DNA from: Streptococcus caballi DSM 19004 | Lineage (GTDB): Bacteria > Bacillota > Bacilli > Lactobacillales > Streptococcaceae | Assembly (NCBI RefSeq): GCF_000379985.1 | Contig: NZ_KB904107.1 | Span: 1 to 64,000, forward strand | Direction of reading: 5' to 3' | Length of the DNA: 64,000 bases | Shown: piece by piece, positions 7,803 through 15,174 of the stretch | Numbering within the stretch: the first letter of the stretch is position 1 | Layout of the letters: each line of letters opens with the position of its first letter | Made by a program: the position numbers and the translations under genes | The notes under the pieces: model-generated | Databases searched by the model: none | What the model was told of the DNA's origin: nothing | What the model saw: the letters and a program-made list of their open reading frames with translations, nothing else

Positions 7803-10214
7803 ATGAAACTAGTTGCTATTGTCGGAACCAATGCTAAAAAATCTTATAACCGTATGTTGCTTGAATTCATGAAGGATCACTTTGCCAAGAAGGCTGACAT
7901 TGAGATTCTGGAAATTAAAGATGTGCCAATGTTCAATGAAACAGATGACCAGACAGATTCAGCGGTTATTCAAAACTTTAATAATAAGATTACTGAAGCT
8001 GATGGGGTTATCATTGCGACGCCTGAGCACAACCATACCATCCCATCAAGTCTCAATAGTCTCTTAGAATGGCTATCTTTCAACGTGCACCCACTGGCTG
8101 GCAAGCCAACCATGATTGTCGGAGCTTCCTATGATGTGCAAGGATCATCGCGTGCTCAACTCCACTTGCGCCAGATTCTTGATGCTCCAGGTGTTAATGC
8201 GACGGTTATGCCAGGCAGCGAATTCCTATTAGGCCGTGCTCATCAAGCCTTTGATGAAAATGGTGATATCAAAAACGAAGGAACGGTTGATTTCTTAGAC
8301 TCTTGTTTCTTCCGCTTTTTGCGCTTTGCAGAAATTGCCAATAAACTCAATGAACCAGAAGAAGTTCATTTTGAACCAGGTACCTACCAAGTAACAACTC
8401 AGGGTCACAACGGCAAATTGCCAATGTCTGTCACCTTGTCTGAAGAACGCATTGAAAAAATTGATATTGATTCCTCTGGTGAAACCTCAGGTATCTCAGA
8501 TATCGTCTTCACTCGTGTGCCAAATGAAATTATTGAAGGGCAAACCCTCAATGTGGATGCTGTATCAGGTGCTTCAGTAACTTCCAATGGTGTCTTGGAT
8601 GGTGTGGCGCGTGCGGTTAAATTGGCTGGTGCCAATCCAGATGCCCTTCGTAAGCGTCCAAAGGCACCATCTGCATTGGATAAGGAGGACAAGACATATG
8701 AAACGGATGTCGTTGTTGTTGGTGGTGGAGGTGCTGGTCTGGCAGCAGCTGCAACTGTTCTCCAGGCTGGTAAGAAAGTCATTGTTGTTGAAAAATTCCC
8801 AGCTTTGGGCGGAAATACGGTCCGCGCTGGTGGACCTATCAACGCACCTTGGCCAGAATGGCAAAATACCTTTGCTGCTAATCCTGGTGAAGCTCATAAC
8901 TTACAAGAATTGCATGACACAGATGAGGCCAGCATTGATCCAGAATACTTGGAAGACTTTCGTGCCTTGAAGTTGGAACTGGAAGAATATCTCACAAATC
9001 CAAACTTCCTCTTTGACTCTAAACTCCTCTACCGCATTCAAACCTACATTGGTGGTAAACGCAAAGACTTGCAAGGCAATGAAATTCATGGTAATTATGA
9101 CTTGGTTAAAATCCTGACTGAGCGAGCCTTAGAGTCGGTCAAATGGCTGGAGTCTGTTGGTGTTGAATTTGATCGCAAGGAAGTGACCATGCCAGTTGGT
9201 GCCCTCTGGCGCCGTGGTCATAAACCAAAAATACCGATGGGCTACGCCTTTATCTCTGTCTTAGATAAATACGTTCGTGAGAATGGTGGAACAATCTTAA
9301 CCGACACACCTGTTAAGGAACTTATTGTTGAAAATGGTGTCGTTCGTGGTGTTCGAGGAACTGGTCGTAATGGTCAAACCATCACAGTCAAAGCAAAGGC
9401 TGTTGTTCTAGCGTCAGGTGGTTTTGGTGCCAATACCAAAATGTTGCAAAAATACAACACTTATTGGACTAAAATTGATGATGACATTAAGACCTCTAAT
9501 TCACCAGCCATCACTGGTGACGGTATTATACTTGGTCAATCCGTCGGTGCTGACCTTGTCGGTATGGGCTTCAGCCAAATGATGCCGGTGTCTGACCCTA
9601 ACACGGGAGCTCTCTTCTCAGGTCTGCAAGTACCACCAGCTAACTTCATCATGGTTAATAAAGAAGGGAAACGTTTCGTTGACGAATACGGAAGCCGTGA
9701 TAAATTGTCACAAGCAGCCATTGACAATGGTGGTCTTTTCTACCTTATCGCTGATGACAATATCAAGGCGACAGCTTACAATACCAGCCAAGAAAAAATT
9801 GATGCGCAAGTAGCTGCTGGAACCCTTTACCGAGATGATACTCTAGAAGGCTTAGCCAAACAAATAGGCGTGGATCCAGAAATCTTTGTGACCACTATTA
9901 AGAATTATAATTCTTACGTTGATGCGGGCTACGATCCTGAATTTGACAAGGGTGGCTTTGACCTTAAATGTGAGAAAGCCCCATTCTACGCGACCCCTCG
10001 TAAACCAGCGGTTCACCATACTATGGGCGGTCTTAAGATTGACACGACTACCCATGTTATCAATGAAGCTGGTCAACGCATTTCAGGTCTCTATGCAGCA
10101 GGTGAAGTGGCAGGTGGTCTTCATGCGGGTAACCGCCTAGGTGGTAACTCACTGACTGACATCTTCACCTTTGGTCGCATCGCAGGACAAACTGCAGTTG
10201 ACGAATATTGTTAA
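7803..10214 (+). CDS. Three-domain flavoprotein: FMN-reductase / FMN-bind / fumarate-reductase-like (2-enoate reductase candidate)
   Basis: An 803-residue cytosolic protein without signal peptide. Residues 1-185 repeat the upstream FMN reductase; about 190-285 is an FMN-bind domain with [12 protein letters not shown] (around 251-262), the motif at which ApbE attaches FMN covalently to Thr/Ser; about 298-803 is a FAD-binding fumarate reductase fold with the dinucleotide loop [11 protein letters not shown]. Fumarate reductase residues are partly kept: the proton-donor Arg (SRDKLS, about 629), VHHTMGG (about 736) and [10 protein letters not shown] (about 775). The usual substrate-binding HPT is replaced ([10 protein letters not shown]), so the substrate is probably not fumarate but another unsaturated acid such as a cinnamate, acrylate or urocanate. 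RBS GGAGGGAG 5 nt upstream fixes the start at 7803. No ApbE gene is in the window. Confidence 0.85.
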   Translation: MKLVAIVGTNAKKSYNRMLLEFMKDHFAKKADIEILEIKDVPMFNETDDQTDSAVIQNFNNKITEADGVIIATPEHNHTIPSSLNSLLEWLSFNVHPLAGKPTMIVGASYDVQGSSRAQLHLRQILDAPGVNATVMPGSEFLLGRAHQAFDENGDIKNEGTVDFLDSCFFRFLRFAEIANKLNEPEEVHFEPGTYQVTTQGHNGKLPMSVTLSEERIEKIDIDSSGETSGISDIVFTRVPNEIIEGQTLNVDAVSGASVTSNGVLDGVARAVKLAGANPDALRKRPKAPSALDKEDKTYETDVVVVGGGGAGLAAAATVLQAGKKVIVVEKFPALGGNTVRAGGPINAPWPEWQNTFAANPGEAHNLQELHDTDEASIDPEYLEDFRALKLELEEYLTNPNFLFDSKLLYRIQTYIGGKRKDLQGNEIHGNYDLVKILTERALESVKWLESVGVEFDRKEVTMPVGALWRRGHKPKIPMGYAFISVLDKYVRENGGTILTDTPVKELIVENGVVRGVRGTGRNGQTITVKAKAVVLASGGFGANTKMLQKYNTYWTKIDDDIKTSNSPAITGDGIILGQSVGADLVGMGFSQMMPVSDPNTGALFSGLQVPPANFIMVNKEGKRFVDEYGSRDKLSQAAIDNGGLFYLIADDNIKATAYNTSQEKIDAQVAAGTLYRDDTLEGLAKQIGVDPEIFVTTIKNYNSYVDAGYDPEFDKGGFDLKCEKAPFYATPRKPAVHHTMGGLKIDTTTHVINEAGQRISGLYAAGEVAGGLHAGNRLGGNSLTDIFTFGRIAGQTAVDEYC

Positions 10215-10220
10215 ATATTG

Positions 10221-10247
10221 AAAGCAAGGGAGACCTTGCTTTTAATA
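10221..10247 (+). terminator. Terminator after the enoate reductase
   Basis: Stem AAAGCAAGG / CCTTGCTTT with loop GAGA, 6 nt after the stop codon. A degraded copy of the same hairpin recurs at 10466-10488 on the far side of the repeat element. Confidence 0.75.
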
Positions 10248-10257
10248 TAGATAAAAT

Positions 10258-10488
10258 TCCTTTTTAGACTTTCCTTAAGTGATAGCGGATGGTAGCGACA
10301 TCCTGCAAAATTTAAAATCTTCCGCACACCTGAAGCTGCTCAGTTTCAGGTGGTTTTATCACAGCGGAAACTTCTTTGTTCAGAGTTCGCTACGCTTACC
10401 TAATATTGCAAATTTTTCATCAGGTTTGAGGTTTATTCATACAAAATATAGTTTATTTTCAGTCTGAAGCAAGTGGACTTTTTTTGCT
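10258..10488 (+). repeat. Dispersed structured repeat, copy 1
   Basis: This gene-free stretch matches 29147-29390. Shared blocks in order: GACTTTCCTTAAGTGATA, GGTAGCGAC, AAATCTTCCG, a hairpin CCTGAA...TTTCAGG, then TTTTATCACAGCGGAAA, followed by a diverged right part. The first and last blocks are imperfect inverted repeats (ACTTTCC...TGATA against TATCA...GGAAA), so an RNA or ssDNA copy would fold into a closed multi-stem structure. It begins just after a terminator and ends in GAAGCAAGTGGACTT, which looks like a decayed second copy of that terminator. No protein is encoded. The reading frame at 10279-10467 is not convincing. Confidence 0.7.
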
Positions 10489-10528
10489 GGATTTTGATAA
10501 GATGGAAAAGAATAAAGAGGGAGATATT

Positions 10529-10974
10529 ATGTGTCTGATTTGTAAACGGATTGATATGATTAAGGTGGGAGAAAATCACTACGCTGTGTCGGAACTTGAA
10601 ACAGGCTATGTTGTGCTTGGTGATCAGCAGCGTTTCTCAGGTTACACGCTCTTTTTGTGTAAGCATCATGTGACTGATTTGCATTTTTGGAAAAAGAAGC
10701 TGCGCGGTAAATATTTGAGCGAATGGCTGATGTTTTAGAAGCGGCAGCCGAGGCTTTTGATGCAGAGAAAATGAATGTGGAATCCTTGGGGAATGGCGAT
10801 GCTCACCTGCTTTTTCATGGCTTTCCTAGTTGCGCCGGAGACTTGGGGAGTTATGGGCATAATGGGCATGGACCAGTTTGGTGCTTGCCCTTTGAAGAAA
10901 GGTATGCTGACGAGGTTAGACCCAGTGAAGAAGGGATACAAGTTATGGTTGGCAATATAAGAAAGGTTTTATAG
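10529..10974 (+). pseudogene. HIT-family hydrolase remnant
   Basis: The ATG at 10529 follows GAGGGAG and starts MCLICKRIDMIKVGENHYAV, typical of streptococcal HIT proteins with a zinc-like CxxC head. The frame is lost at about 10690-10720; the -1 frame continues to 10974 with LGNGDAHLLFHGFP and GHGPVWCLP. The histidine triad, normally HxHxH followed by FP, has become HLLFHGFP, so even without the frameshift the active site is damaged. Likely a nucleotide hydrolase in the ancestor. It opens a run of three decayed genes. Confidence 0.75.
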
Positions 10975-10976
10975 AC

Positions 10977-11090
10977 ATGAAAATCTTATTGGTTGGTAGT
11001 TCTGGAGCTGGCAAGCCGACTTTTTCGCGTCAATTGAAGGCGCAACTAGGCTTGCCTGTTTTGCATTGGGATACTTTTTTGCAGAAGTAA
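10977..11090 (+). pseudogene. Truncated P-loop kinase (FlaR/topology-modulation type)
   Basis: Only 37 codons survive: MKILLVGSSGAGKPTFSRQL followed by GLPVLHWDTF and a stop. This is the Walker A start of the adenylate-kinase-like 'DNA topology modulation protein' family, but the essential Ser/Thr after GK is changed to Pro and the remaining 130 or so residues are missing. It starts 2 nt after the HIT remnant, as in intact streptococcal genomes where small nucleotide-metabolism genes cluster, so both decayed together. Confidence 0.6.
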
Positions 11091-11183
11091 AACCAAATAG
11101 CATTATTCGGGAAAGATACACTTCTTGGCTGGCTTCGTTTTGTTGTTTATTTCTATATTTTAATTTGATAAGTCCAATAAGAC

Positions 11184-11215
11184 AACAAAAAAAGAGGTTG
11201 GAATTTCCATCCTCT
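11184..11215 (-). terminator. Terminator of the tRNA-Thr gene
   Basis: On the minus strand AGAGGATGGAAA pairs with TTCCAACCTCT and is followed by seven T. It lies 7 nt beyond the 3' end of the tRNA. Confidence 0.85.
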
Positions 11216-11221
11216 CGATTT

Positions 11222-11292
11222 TGCCACCACCGAGAATCGAACTCGGAACGGAGCATTACCATTGCTCTATTATACCATTTAACTATAGCGGC
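11222..11292 (-). tRNA. tRNA-Thr (anticodon GGT)
   Basis: The minus strand folds as a 71-nt cloverleaf: acceptor GCCGCTA / TGGTGGC with discriminator A, a short D arm containing AAATGGTAT, anticodon stem GAGCA / TGCTC with loop ATGGTAA (anticodon GGT, T33, A37), and T arm CCGAG-TTCGATT-CTCGG. The CCA end is not encoded. GGT reads ACC/ACU, so threonine. A hairpin terminator follows. Two G-T pairs occur in the acceptor, which is tolerable. It stands alone between decayed genes. Confidence 0.85.
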
Positions 11293-11462
11293 GATTACTT
11301 ATCTATATTACCATGAAAGTGACAATGTGGCAAGAGAAATATCGTGTTTTTATTTTAACTTAAAAAAGGGGGAGAGCTGCAGGCGATTGAGGCTATGGTA
11401 AAATTGAGTTAAATATTATTGAAAAAGGTATAATAGACAAAAAAACGAATGAGGAAATACAG

Positions 11463-11759
11463 ATGACAGTTAGCGAATTATGGTTAAAACGGAATGCTTA
11501 TCGGTTTTATGGCAAGCTTTATTGGTCTGGTACGCAGGACGAGCAGAAGCATTTAAATATCGTGTCGCATGGCATGGTTTCGCAGCAACTCATAAAATAA
11601 TGAAATTATGCACAGATGGCCAATATGTCGGCTGAAGAGTTAGCTCGCTATGTCACCCGGTACAATGAAAATATCAAGGCGCTTTATGAAGACAACCTAG
11701 AGAAAATCGGCATCATTGACATGGCCAATCCATCAACCATCAGCTTTTGTGCTTCCTAA
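11463..11759 (+). pseudogene. Remnant of a small unknown gene with two in-frame stops
   Basis: The frame opens with MTVSELWLKRNAYRFYGKLY after GAGGAAATACAG, runs to TAA TGA at about 11598-11603, and then continues in the same frame with MANMSAEELARYVTRYNENI to the stop at 11757-11759. The two halves together would give a protein of just under 100 residues. I do not recognise the family. It belongs to the decayed block between the HIT remnant and DUF1912. Confidence 0.45.
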
Positions 11760-11833
11760 AAGGCTCTGCTATTTTTCAAAAGCCTTTGAAGTATGCTATA
11801 ATGTTGAGGAAATAAAAAAGAGAAGAGGATACC

Positions 11834-12088
11834 ATGTCTTACGAACAGGAATTTTTAAAGGACTTTGAAGCTTGGGTAGAAACGCAGATTATGGTCAATG
11901 AAGTGGCCTTAAAAGAGGCGCAAAAGATTATCGAAGAGGATAAAGATGAGCGCGCAGCAGATGCTTACATCCGCTATGAAAGCAAGTTGGATGCTTATCG
12001 TTTCTTACAAGGAAAATTTGCCAATTATCATGATGGCAAGGGATTCCATGACTTACCAGCCGGTCTATTTGGTGAGAGAAAATATTAA
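11834..12088 (+). CDS. DUF1912 family protein
   Basis: An 84-residue acidic helical protein starting MSYEQEFLKDFEAWV and ending in FHDLPAGLFGERKY, a family (DUF1912) that is nearly confined to streptococci and has no known function. RBS AAGAGGA is 6 nt upstream, and an extended -10 (TGC TATAAT, about 11790-11801) lies about 33 nt before the start. The HhH gene begins 17 nt downstream and probably shares the transcript. Confidence 0.8.
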   Translation: MSYEQEFLKDFEAWVETQIMVNEVALKEAQKIIEEDKDERAADAYIRYESKLDAYRFLQGKFANYHDGKGFHDLPAGLFGERKY

Positions 12089-12105
12089 GAAAGAGGAGTT
12101 TTTTC

Positions 12106-12432
12106 GTGGCTAAAGTTAAAAATCGCAAGAAAGAATATAAACGTGCTCTTAAACGTCAAGGTCTAATCAAGACGACCTTGCCAACCAAGGAGACTAGTCC
12201 AGTAAAATCACCTGTGCAGAGTGTAGCTGTATTGAGTTTGGAGGAATTTTCAGCTCTTGGAGCTGTAGAAGGCATTAGAGCCAACCTAGTTGCAACACTT
12301 TACCAAGCCGGTATTCGATCTATGGCTGATTTTAAGCAGCAAACCGAAGACGACCTTCTTGCTCTCAAAGGCATTGGCCCAGCTACTGTCAAGAAACTTA
12401 AAGAAAATGGCGTCAGCTTGAAAGTGAGCTAA
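12106..12432 (+). CDS. Small helix-hairpin-helix protein with basic N-terminus
   Basis: A 108-residue protein from a GTG start (RBS AGAGGAG 6 nt upstream). The head is strongly basic (MAKVKNRKKEYKRALKRQG), the middle about residues 40-70 is a first helical unit, and the tail has a helix-hairpin-helix motif LKGIGPATVKKLKENGV (about 88-104) like those that bind the DNA or RNA backbone without sequence preference. The same head (MAKKKNREKELKRKQRR) and tail (ISGVGPATVKKLKENGV) flank a large TPR-like middle in the gene at 15175, so the two are related by loss or gain of that middle. Function unknown; nucleic-acid binding is an inference from the motif. Confidence 0.75.
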   Translation: MAKVKNRKKEYKRALKRQGLIKTTLPTKETSPVKSPVQSVAVLSLEEFSALGAVEGIRANLVATLYQAGIRSMADFKQQTEDDLLALKGIGPATVKKLKENGVSLKVS

Positions 12433-12446
12433 GCGCGCCCTGTCAC

Positions 12447-12486
12447 GACACCACCTCATTTGGTCATTTAGTGGGGTGGTTGTCTT
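12447..12486 (+). terminator. Hairpin after the HhH gene
   Basis: GACACCACC pairs with GGTGGTTGTC (one bulged T) across a 19-nt loop. There is no T run behind it, so terminator activity is uncertain. The following 210 bp, up to the T-box promoter, hold nothing I can assign. Confidence 0.4.
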
Positions 12487-12698
12487 AGGCTAGCGCATCT
12501 CTGTAGTTTTCATTGACTAGCTTACTCTCCGGTGGGTGTCCATCATTTTGATAGCCTGTCACAGTTTGTTTAATGCCCGTCAAAACTTTTAATGACTCGT
12601 TGCCATTTTTTAGTACTTTTCAAAAACATTTGCTAGCCTCCTTCAACTTTTATGGACTGTTTTATGGATGATGATTAGCCTAAAGTAATGAAGTTGGT

Positions 12699-12727
12699 TT
12701 GCTTTCTGACTTGATTTTTGTTAAAAT
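12699..12727 (+). promoter_or_regulatory. Promoter of the T-box leader
   Basis: -35 TTGCTT (12699-12704), 17-bp spacer, -10 TAAAAT (12722-12727). Transcription should start near 12734, at the beginning of the structured leader. Confidence 0.65.
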
Positions 12728-12733
12728 AAGGTC

Positions 12734-12922
12734 ATTCAGAGGTGTTTTGAGTCCCATTTGTCACAGGAAGCGGCGTTACTGAGAAATCCGCACAAATGTC
12801 AAAGCTAGTTGCTGATGTCACAATCAAAGAAATGAGTAGCAGACGCCTGACGTCTGAAACAGTGGTGGTACCGCGGATAATCCATTCGTCCCTGTCTAGT
12901 GTGAGCTAGACAGGGATTTTTT
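12734..12922 (+). promoter_or_regulatory. T-box leader, probably valine-responsive, with unusual stem I
   Basis: The 14-nt T-box GTGGTGGTACCGCG (12862-12875) and the partner TTCGTCCCTG make the antiterminator; the competing terminator is CCCTGTCTAG / CTAGACAGGG (12890-12915) plus six T. Stem III is CAGACG-CCTGA-CGTCTG (12840-12856). Upstream, GTTTTGA (12744) pairs with TCAAAGC (12799) and CATTTGT (12755) with ACAAATG (12792), leaving GTCC bulged. This helix lacks the usual loop-E, AG-bulge and distal-loop sequences of stem I, so the specifier codon cannot be read firmly; GTC (Val) in the bulge is only suggestive. valS, the natural target, lies 4.4 kb downstream behind six genes. Confidence 0.75.
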
Positions 12923-12984
12923 AATAACTACTAGCGACGTAAGCTGATAGCTAATTTTGATTGCATAGGGTATTGGAGAAATTT

Positions 12985-13546
12985 ATGAATGAATTTGTGA
13001 GCTTAGAAACTGAGCGCTTAGTTTTAAGACCAGTTCGTCTATCGGATGCGGAAGCCATGTATGATTATGGCCACCGACCAGAAGTAGCGCAATTGGCTGG
13101 TTTTCCAGTCAATCAGTCGGTTGAGGAATGTCGGAGTTTTATCCAGATGGATTTGGAGAAAGCAGGTGATGAGACCAGGCAGCGGATCTATGCTATTTGC
13201 CTAAAAGGACAAGACTGCTTGATGGGGACGGTAAATTTTCAAGAAAATTGCACCTGATATCTTGGAAATTGGCTATGTTCTTCATCCAGACTTGTGGGGA
13301 CAAGGATTTATGCCAGAAGCGGTAGCAGCCTTAGTTGCCTTCGGCTTTCAAGAATTGGATTTGTGCAAGATTGAAATTGCGGTCTTTGATTACAACCATC
13401 AGAGCCGACGCGTGGCGGAGAAGCTAGGCTTTCAAATGGAAGCTAGACTTCGTGAGCGCCAAAAGGTGGGTGATGTCTATTATGACAAATTGATTTTTGG
13501 ATTGTTGAGAAAGGAGTGGGGGGATGAACATACTGGAAACCTATAA
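12985..13546 (+). pseudogene. GNAT acetyltransferase (RimJ/RimL type), frameshifted
   Basis: From the ATG at 12985 the frame reads VSLETERLVLRPVRLSDAEA and ends early at 13257; the adjoining frame resumes at once with EIGYVLHPDLWGQGFMPEAV and RRVAEKLGFQMEARLRE, the acetyl-CoA binding part of the GNAT fold. One small indel at about 13235-13250 separates the halves. The intact ancestor would be about 187 residues, and it is a tandem paralogue of the next gene. A sequencing error cannot be excluded. Confidence 0.75.
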
Positions 13547-14099
13547 TGGTAAAGAGCTGCCAAAAGTTGAGACTGATCGTCTTGTTTTACGGCAACGGAC
13601 GATAGATGATGTACCAGACATGTTTGACTACGTCAGCTTAGAAAATGTGGCTTATCCAGCTGGTCTGCCACCCATTGCAACTCTGGAAGACGAGTATGAT
13701 TATTTTGAAAATCGTTACTACCAAAATCTTGAAAAAGCAAATCTGCCATCAGGCTATGGTATTACAGTCAAGGGGAGTGACCGCGTTATCGGCTCTTGCG
13801 ATTTCAACCACCGTCACGAAGATGATGTCTTTGAGATTGGCTACATGCTCCACCCAGATTTTTGGGGTAGAGGATACATGACAGAGGCTGTCAGTGCTTT
13901 GATTGAAATTGGTTTTACCCTTCTCAACCTTCACAAAGTTGAAATTCGTTGCTATGGCTCAAACAAACAAAGCCAGCGCGTGGCCGAAAAACTAGGTTTT
14001 ACTTTGGAAGCTCGTATCCGTGACCGCAAAGATACCCAAGGCAATCGCTGTGATGATTTGGCTTATGGGCTGTTGAAGAGTGAGTGGGAGGAGAGATGA
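13524..14099 (+). CDS. GNAT acetyltransferase (RimJ/RimL type)
   Basis: A 191-residue N-acetyltransferase. The head KVETDRLVLRQRTIDDVPDM is the usual RimJ/RimL start; the acetyl-CoA pyrophosphate loop lies in IGYMLHPDFWGRGYMTEAV (about residues 110-128), and the motif RVAEKLGFTLEARIRDR follows. RBS AGGAGTGGGGGG overlaps the end of the frameshifted paralogue, so translation was once coupled. The substrate (ribosomal protein N-terminus or a small amine) cannot be told. Its stop overlaps the start of the P-loop gene. Confidence 0.85.
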   Translation: MNILETYNGKELPKVETDRLVLRQRTIDDVPDMFDYVSLENVAYPAGLPPIATLEDEYDYFENRYYQNLEKANLPSGYGITVKGSDRVIGSCDFNHRHEDDVFEIGYMLHPDFWGRGYMTEAVSALIEIGFTLLNLHKVEIRCYGSNKQSQRVAEKLGFTLEARIRDRKDTQGNRCDDLAYGLLKSEWEER

Positions 14100-14659
14100 T
14101 GAATCTTGTTATTATTGGTGCACAGGCATCTGGCAAGATGACAATTGGTCAAGAAGTTGAAAAGATGACTGATATGACTTTGTTTCATAATCACGATAGC
14201 ATTGATTTTGTCCGGCGTTTTATGGAATATGGACCAATCTCAACCGAGCTTATTCGAAAAATTAGAATGAATTTTTTTGAAGCATTTGCTCAAAGTAATA
14301 AACCTTTAATTTTTACAGTTGTGATTGACTTTGATGACTCAAATGATGTTGATTTTTTAAGACAAATTCAAGATGTTTTTCACACATTCGAGAGAAAGGT
14401 TTTATTTGTCGAACTTGAGACAGATTTGCAGGAGCGTTTGCGTCGCAATGGCACTGAAAATCGTTTGCAGCACAAGCCTTTGAAGCGAAATTTAGAATGG
14501 TCTGAGAAGGATATTCTTGATACTGCTAGTTTTGCGAATTTTAATCCCAAGCAAGCTCCAGAAAATCTACAGCATTATTGCAAAATTAACAACACCAACC
14601 TTTCTGCGCAAGAAACAGCTCAGCTGATTTTGGAAAAAATAAAGGAAGTAGCCAGTTAA
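14099..14659 (+). CDS. P-loop NTPase, shikimate-kinase-like fold
   Basis: A 186-residue protein beginning MNLVIIGAQASGKMTIGQEV: the Walker A loop is at residues 7-14 (GAQASGKM) with Met in the place of the usual Ser/Thr after GK, though a Thr follows directly. The segment KVLFVELETDLQERLRRNGTENR (starting about residue 101) is the LID-type region of small-molecule kinases. Similar proteins are annotated as AAA family or shikimate-kinase-like. RBS GGAGG is 7 nt before this ATG; an ATG at 14096 is possible too. The substrate is unknown. A hairpin GGAAGTAGCCAG / CTGACTACTTCC spans the stop codon. Confidence 0.75.
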   Translation: MNLVIIGAQASGKMTIGQEVEKMTDMTLFHNHDSIDFVRRFMEYGPISTELIRKIRMNFFEAFAQSNKPLIFTVVIDFDDSNDVDFLRQIQDVFHTFERKVLFVELETDLQERLRRNGTENRLQHKPLKRNLEWSEKDILDTASFANFNPKQAPENLQHYCKINNTNLSAQETAQLILEKIKEVAS

Positions 14660-15174
14660 TATAAGCTGACTACTTCCTAGGAGATTTATGAAAAAGAAAA
14701 GTTTTAGGATTGGTTATAGTATATCGATTAATGCTTAAATGAAACTTAATATTCTTCGAAAATCAATTTAGGCCCTATTAGCTTGACTTGACGACGTGTA
14801 AAGTTCCATTGAAACGTCGTAGTTTGATATAGTCAATTAGTTTATCTTTTATTACTTCGTTAACTCGCCTTGCCGTACTCCAGTACTGCCTGCAGCTCGT
14901 TGCCTTGTACTAAAAGCAAACTAAAAGACTATATCTGAAAACTAGAAATAGCAAAGTTCTATCTTTATCTGTTTTACCTAAATGCCTATACTCATAGGTA
15001 TCAAAACGATCAAGAAAAACGTTGCACAAATTCGATTGATGGATTGCTGAAAAGTGAGTGAGAAGACAAGCTAATATAGGCTAAAAAATGTCCCAAATGA
15101 ACAACAACCCTACGAGGTACACTATGGGGAAGCTGTGTGCTTAATTTGATACTTCAGAACAAAAAGGAAAAATC
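14660..15174. other. Gene-free region with repeat-like sequence
   Basis: About 515 bp without a credible gene. It starts with the right arm of the hairpin around the P-loop gene stop, then a 16-codon stub with good RBS (GGAGATTT, ATG 14688, MKKKSFRIGYSISINA), which looks like a truncated gene start. A block at about 14755-14940 resembles interspersed streptococcal repeats (see separate entry). The rest up to 15174 shows no motif except CCTATACTCATAGG at about 14982. Confidence 0.5.
14791..14935 (+). repeat. MITE-like element with inverted repeats
   Basis: GATATAGTCAATTAGTTT (14826-14843) and AAACTAAAAGACTATATC (14918-14935) are inverted repeats matching at 15 of 18 positions, enclosing GTTAACTCGCCTTGCCGTAC and CAGTACTGCCTGCAGCTCG, phrases I associate with dispersed intergenic repeats of pneumococcus and relatives. 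Upstream a second short hairpin ACGACG / CGTCGT (14791-14820) adjoins. Nothing is encoded. Confidence 0.5.

Noticed and set aside
8405..8842. Long antisense frame (145 codons) within the enoate reductase gene
   Set aside because: Proline/threonine-rich shadow of a Gly/Ala-rich FAD domain; no start signals.
10279..10467. 62-codon frame inside the dispersed repeat
   Set aside because: The matching copy at 29 kb does not keep the frame, and the sequence is explained by conserved hairpins.
13249..13262. Two separate short acetyltransferases at 12985 and 13262
   Set aside because: Each is only half of a GNAT fold, and together they align end to end with the next gene, so this is one frameshifted gene.
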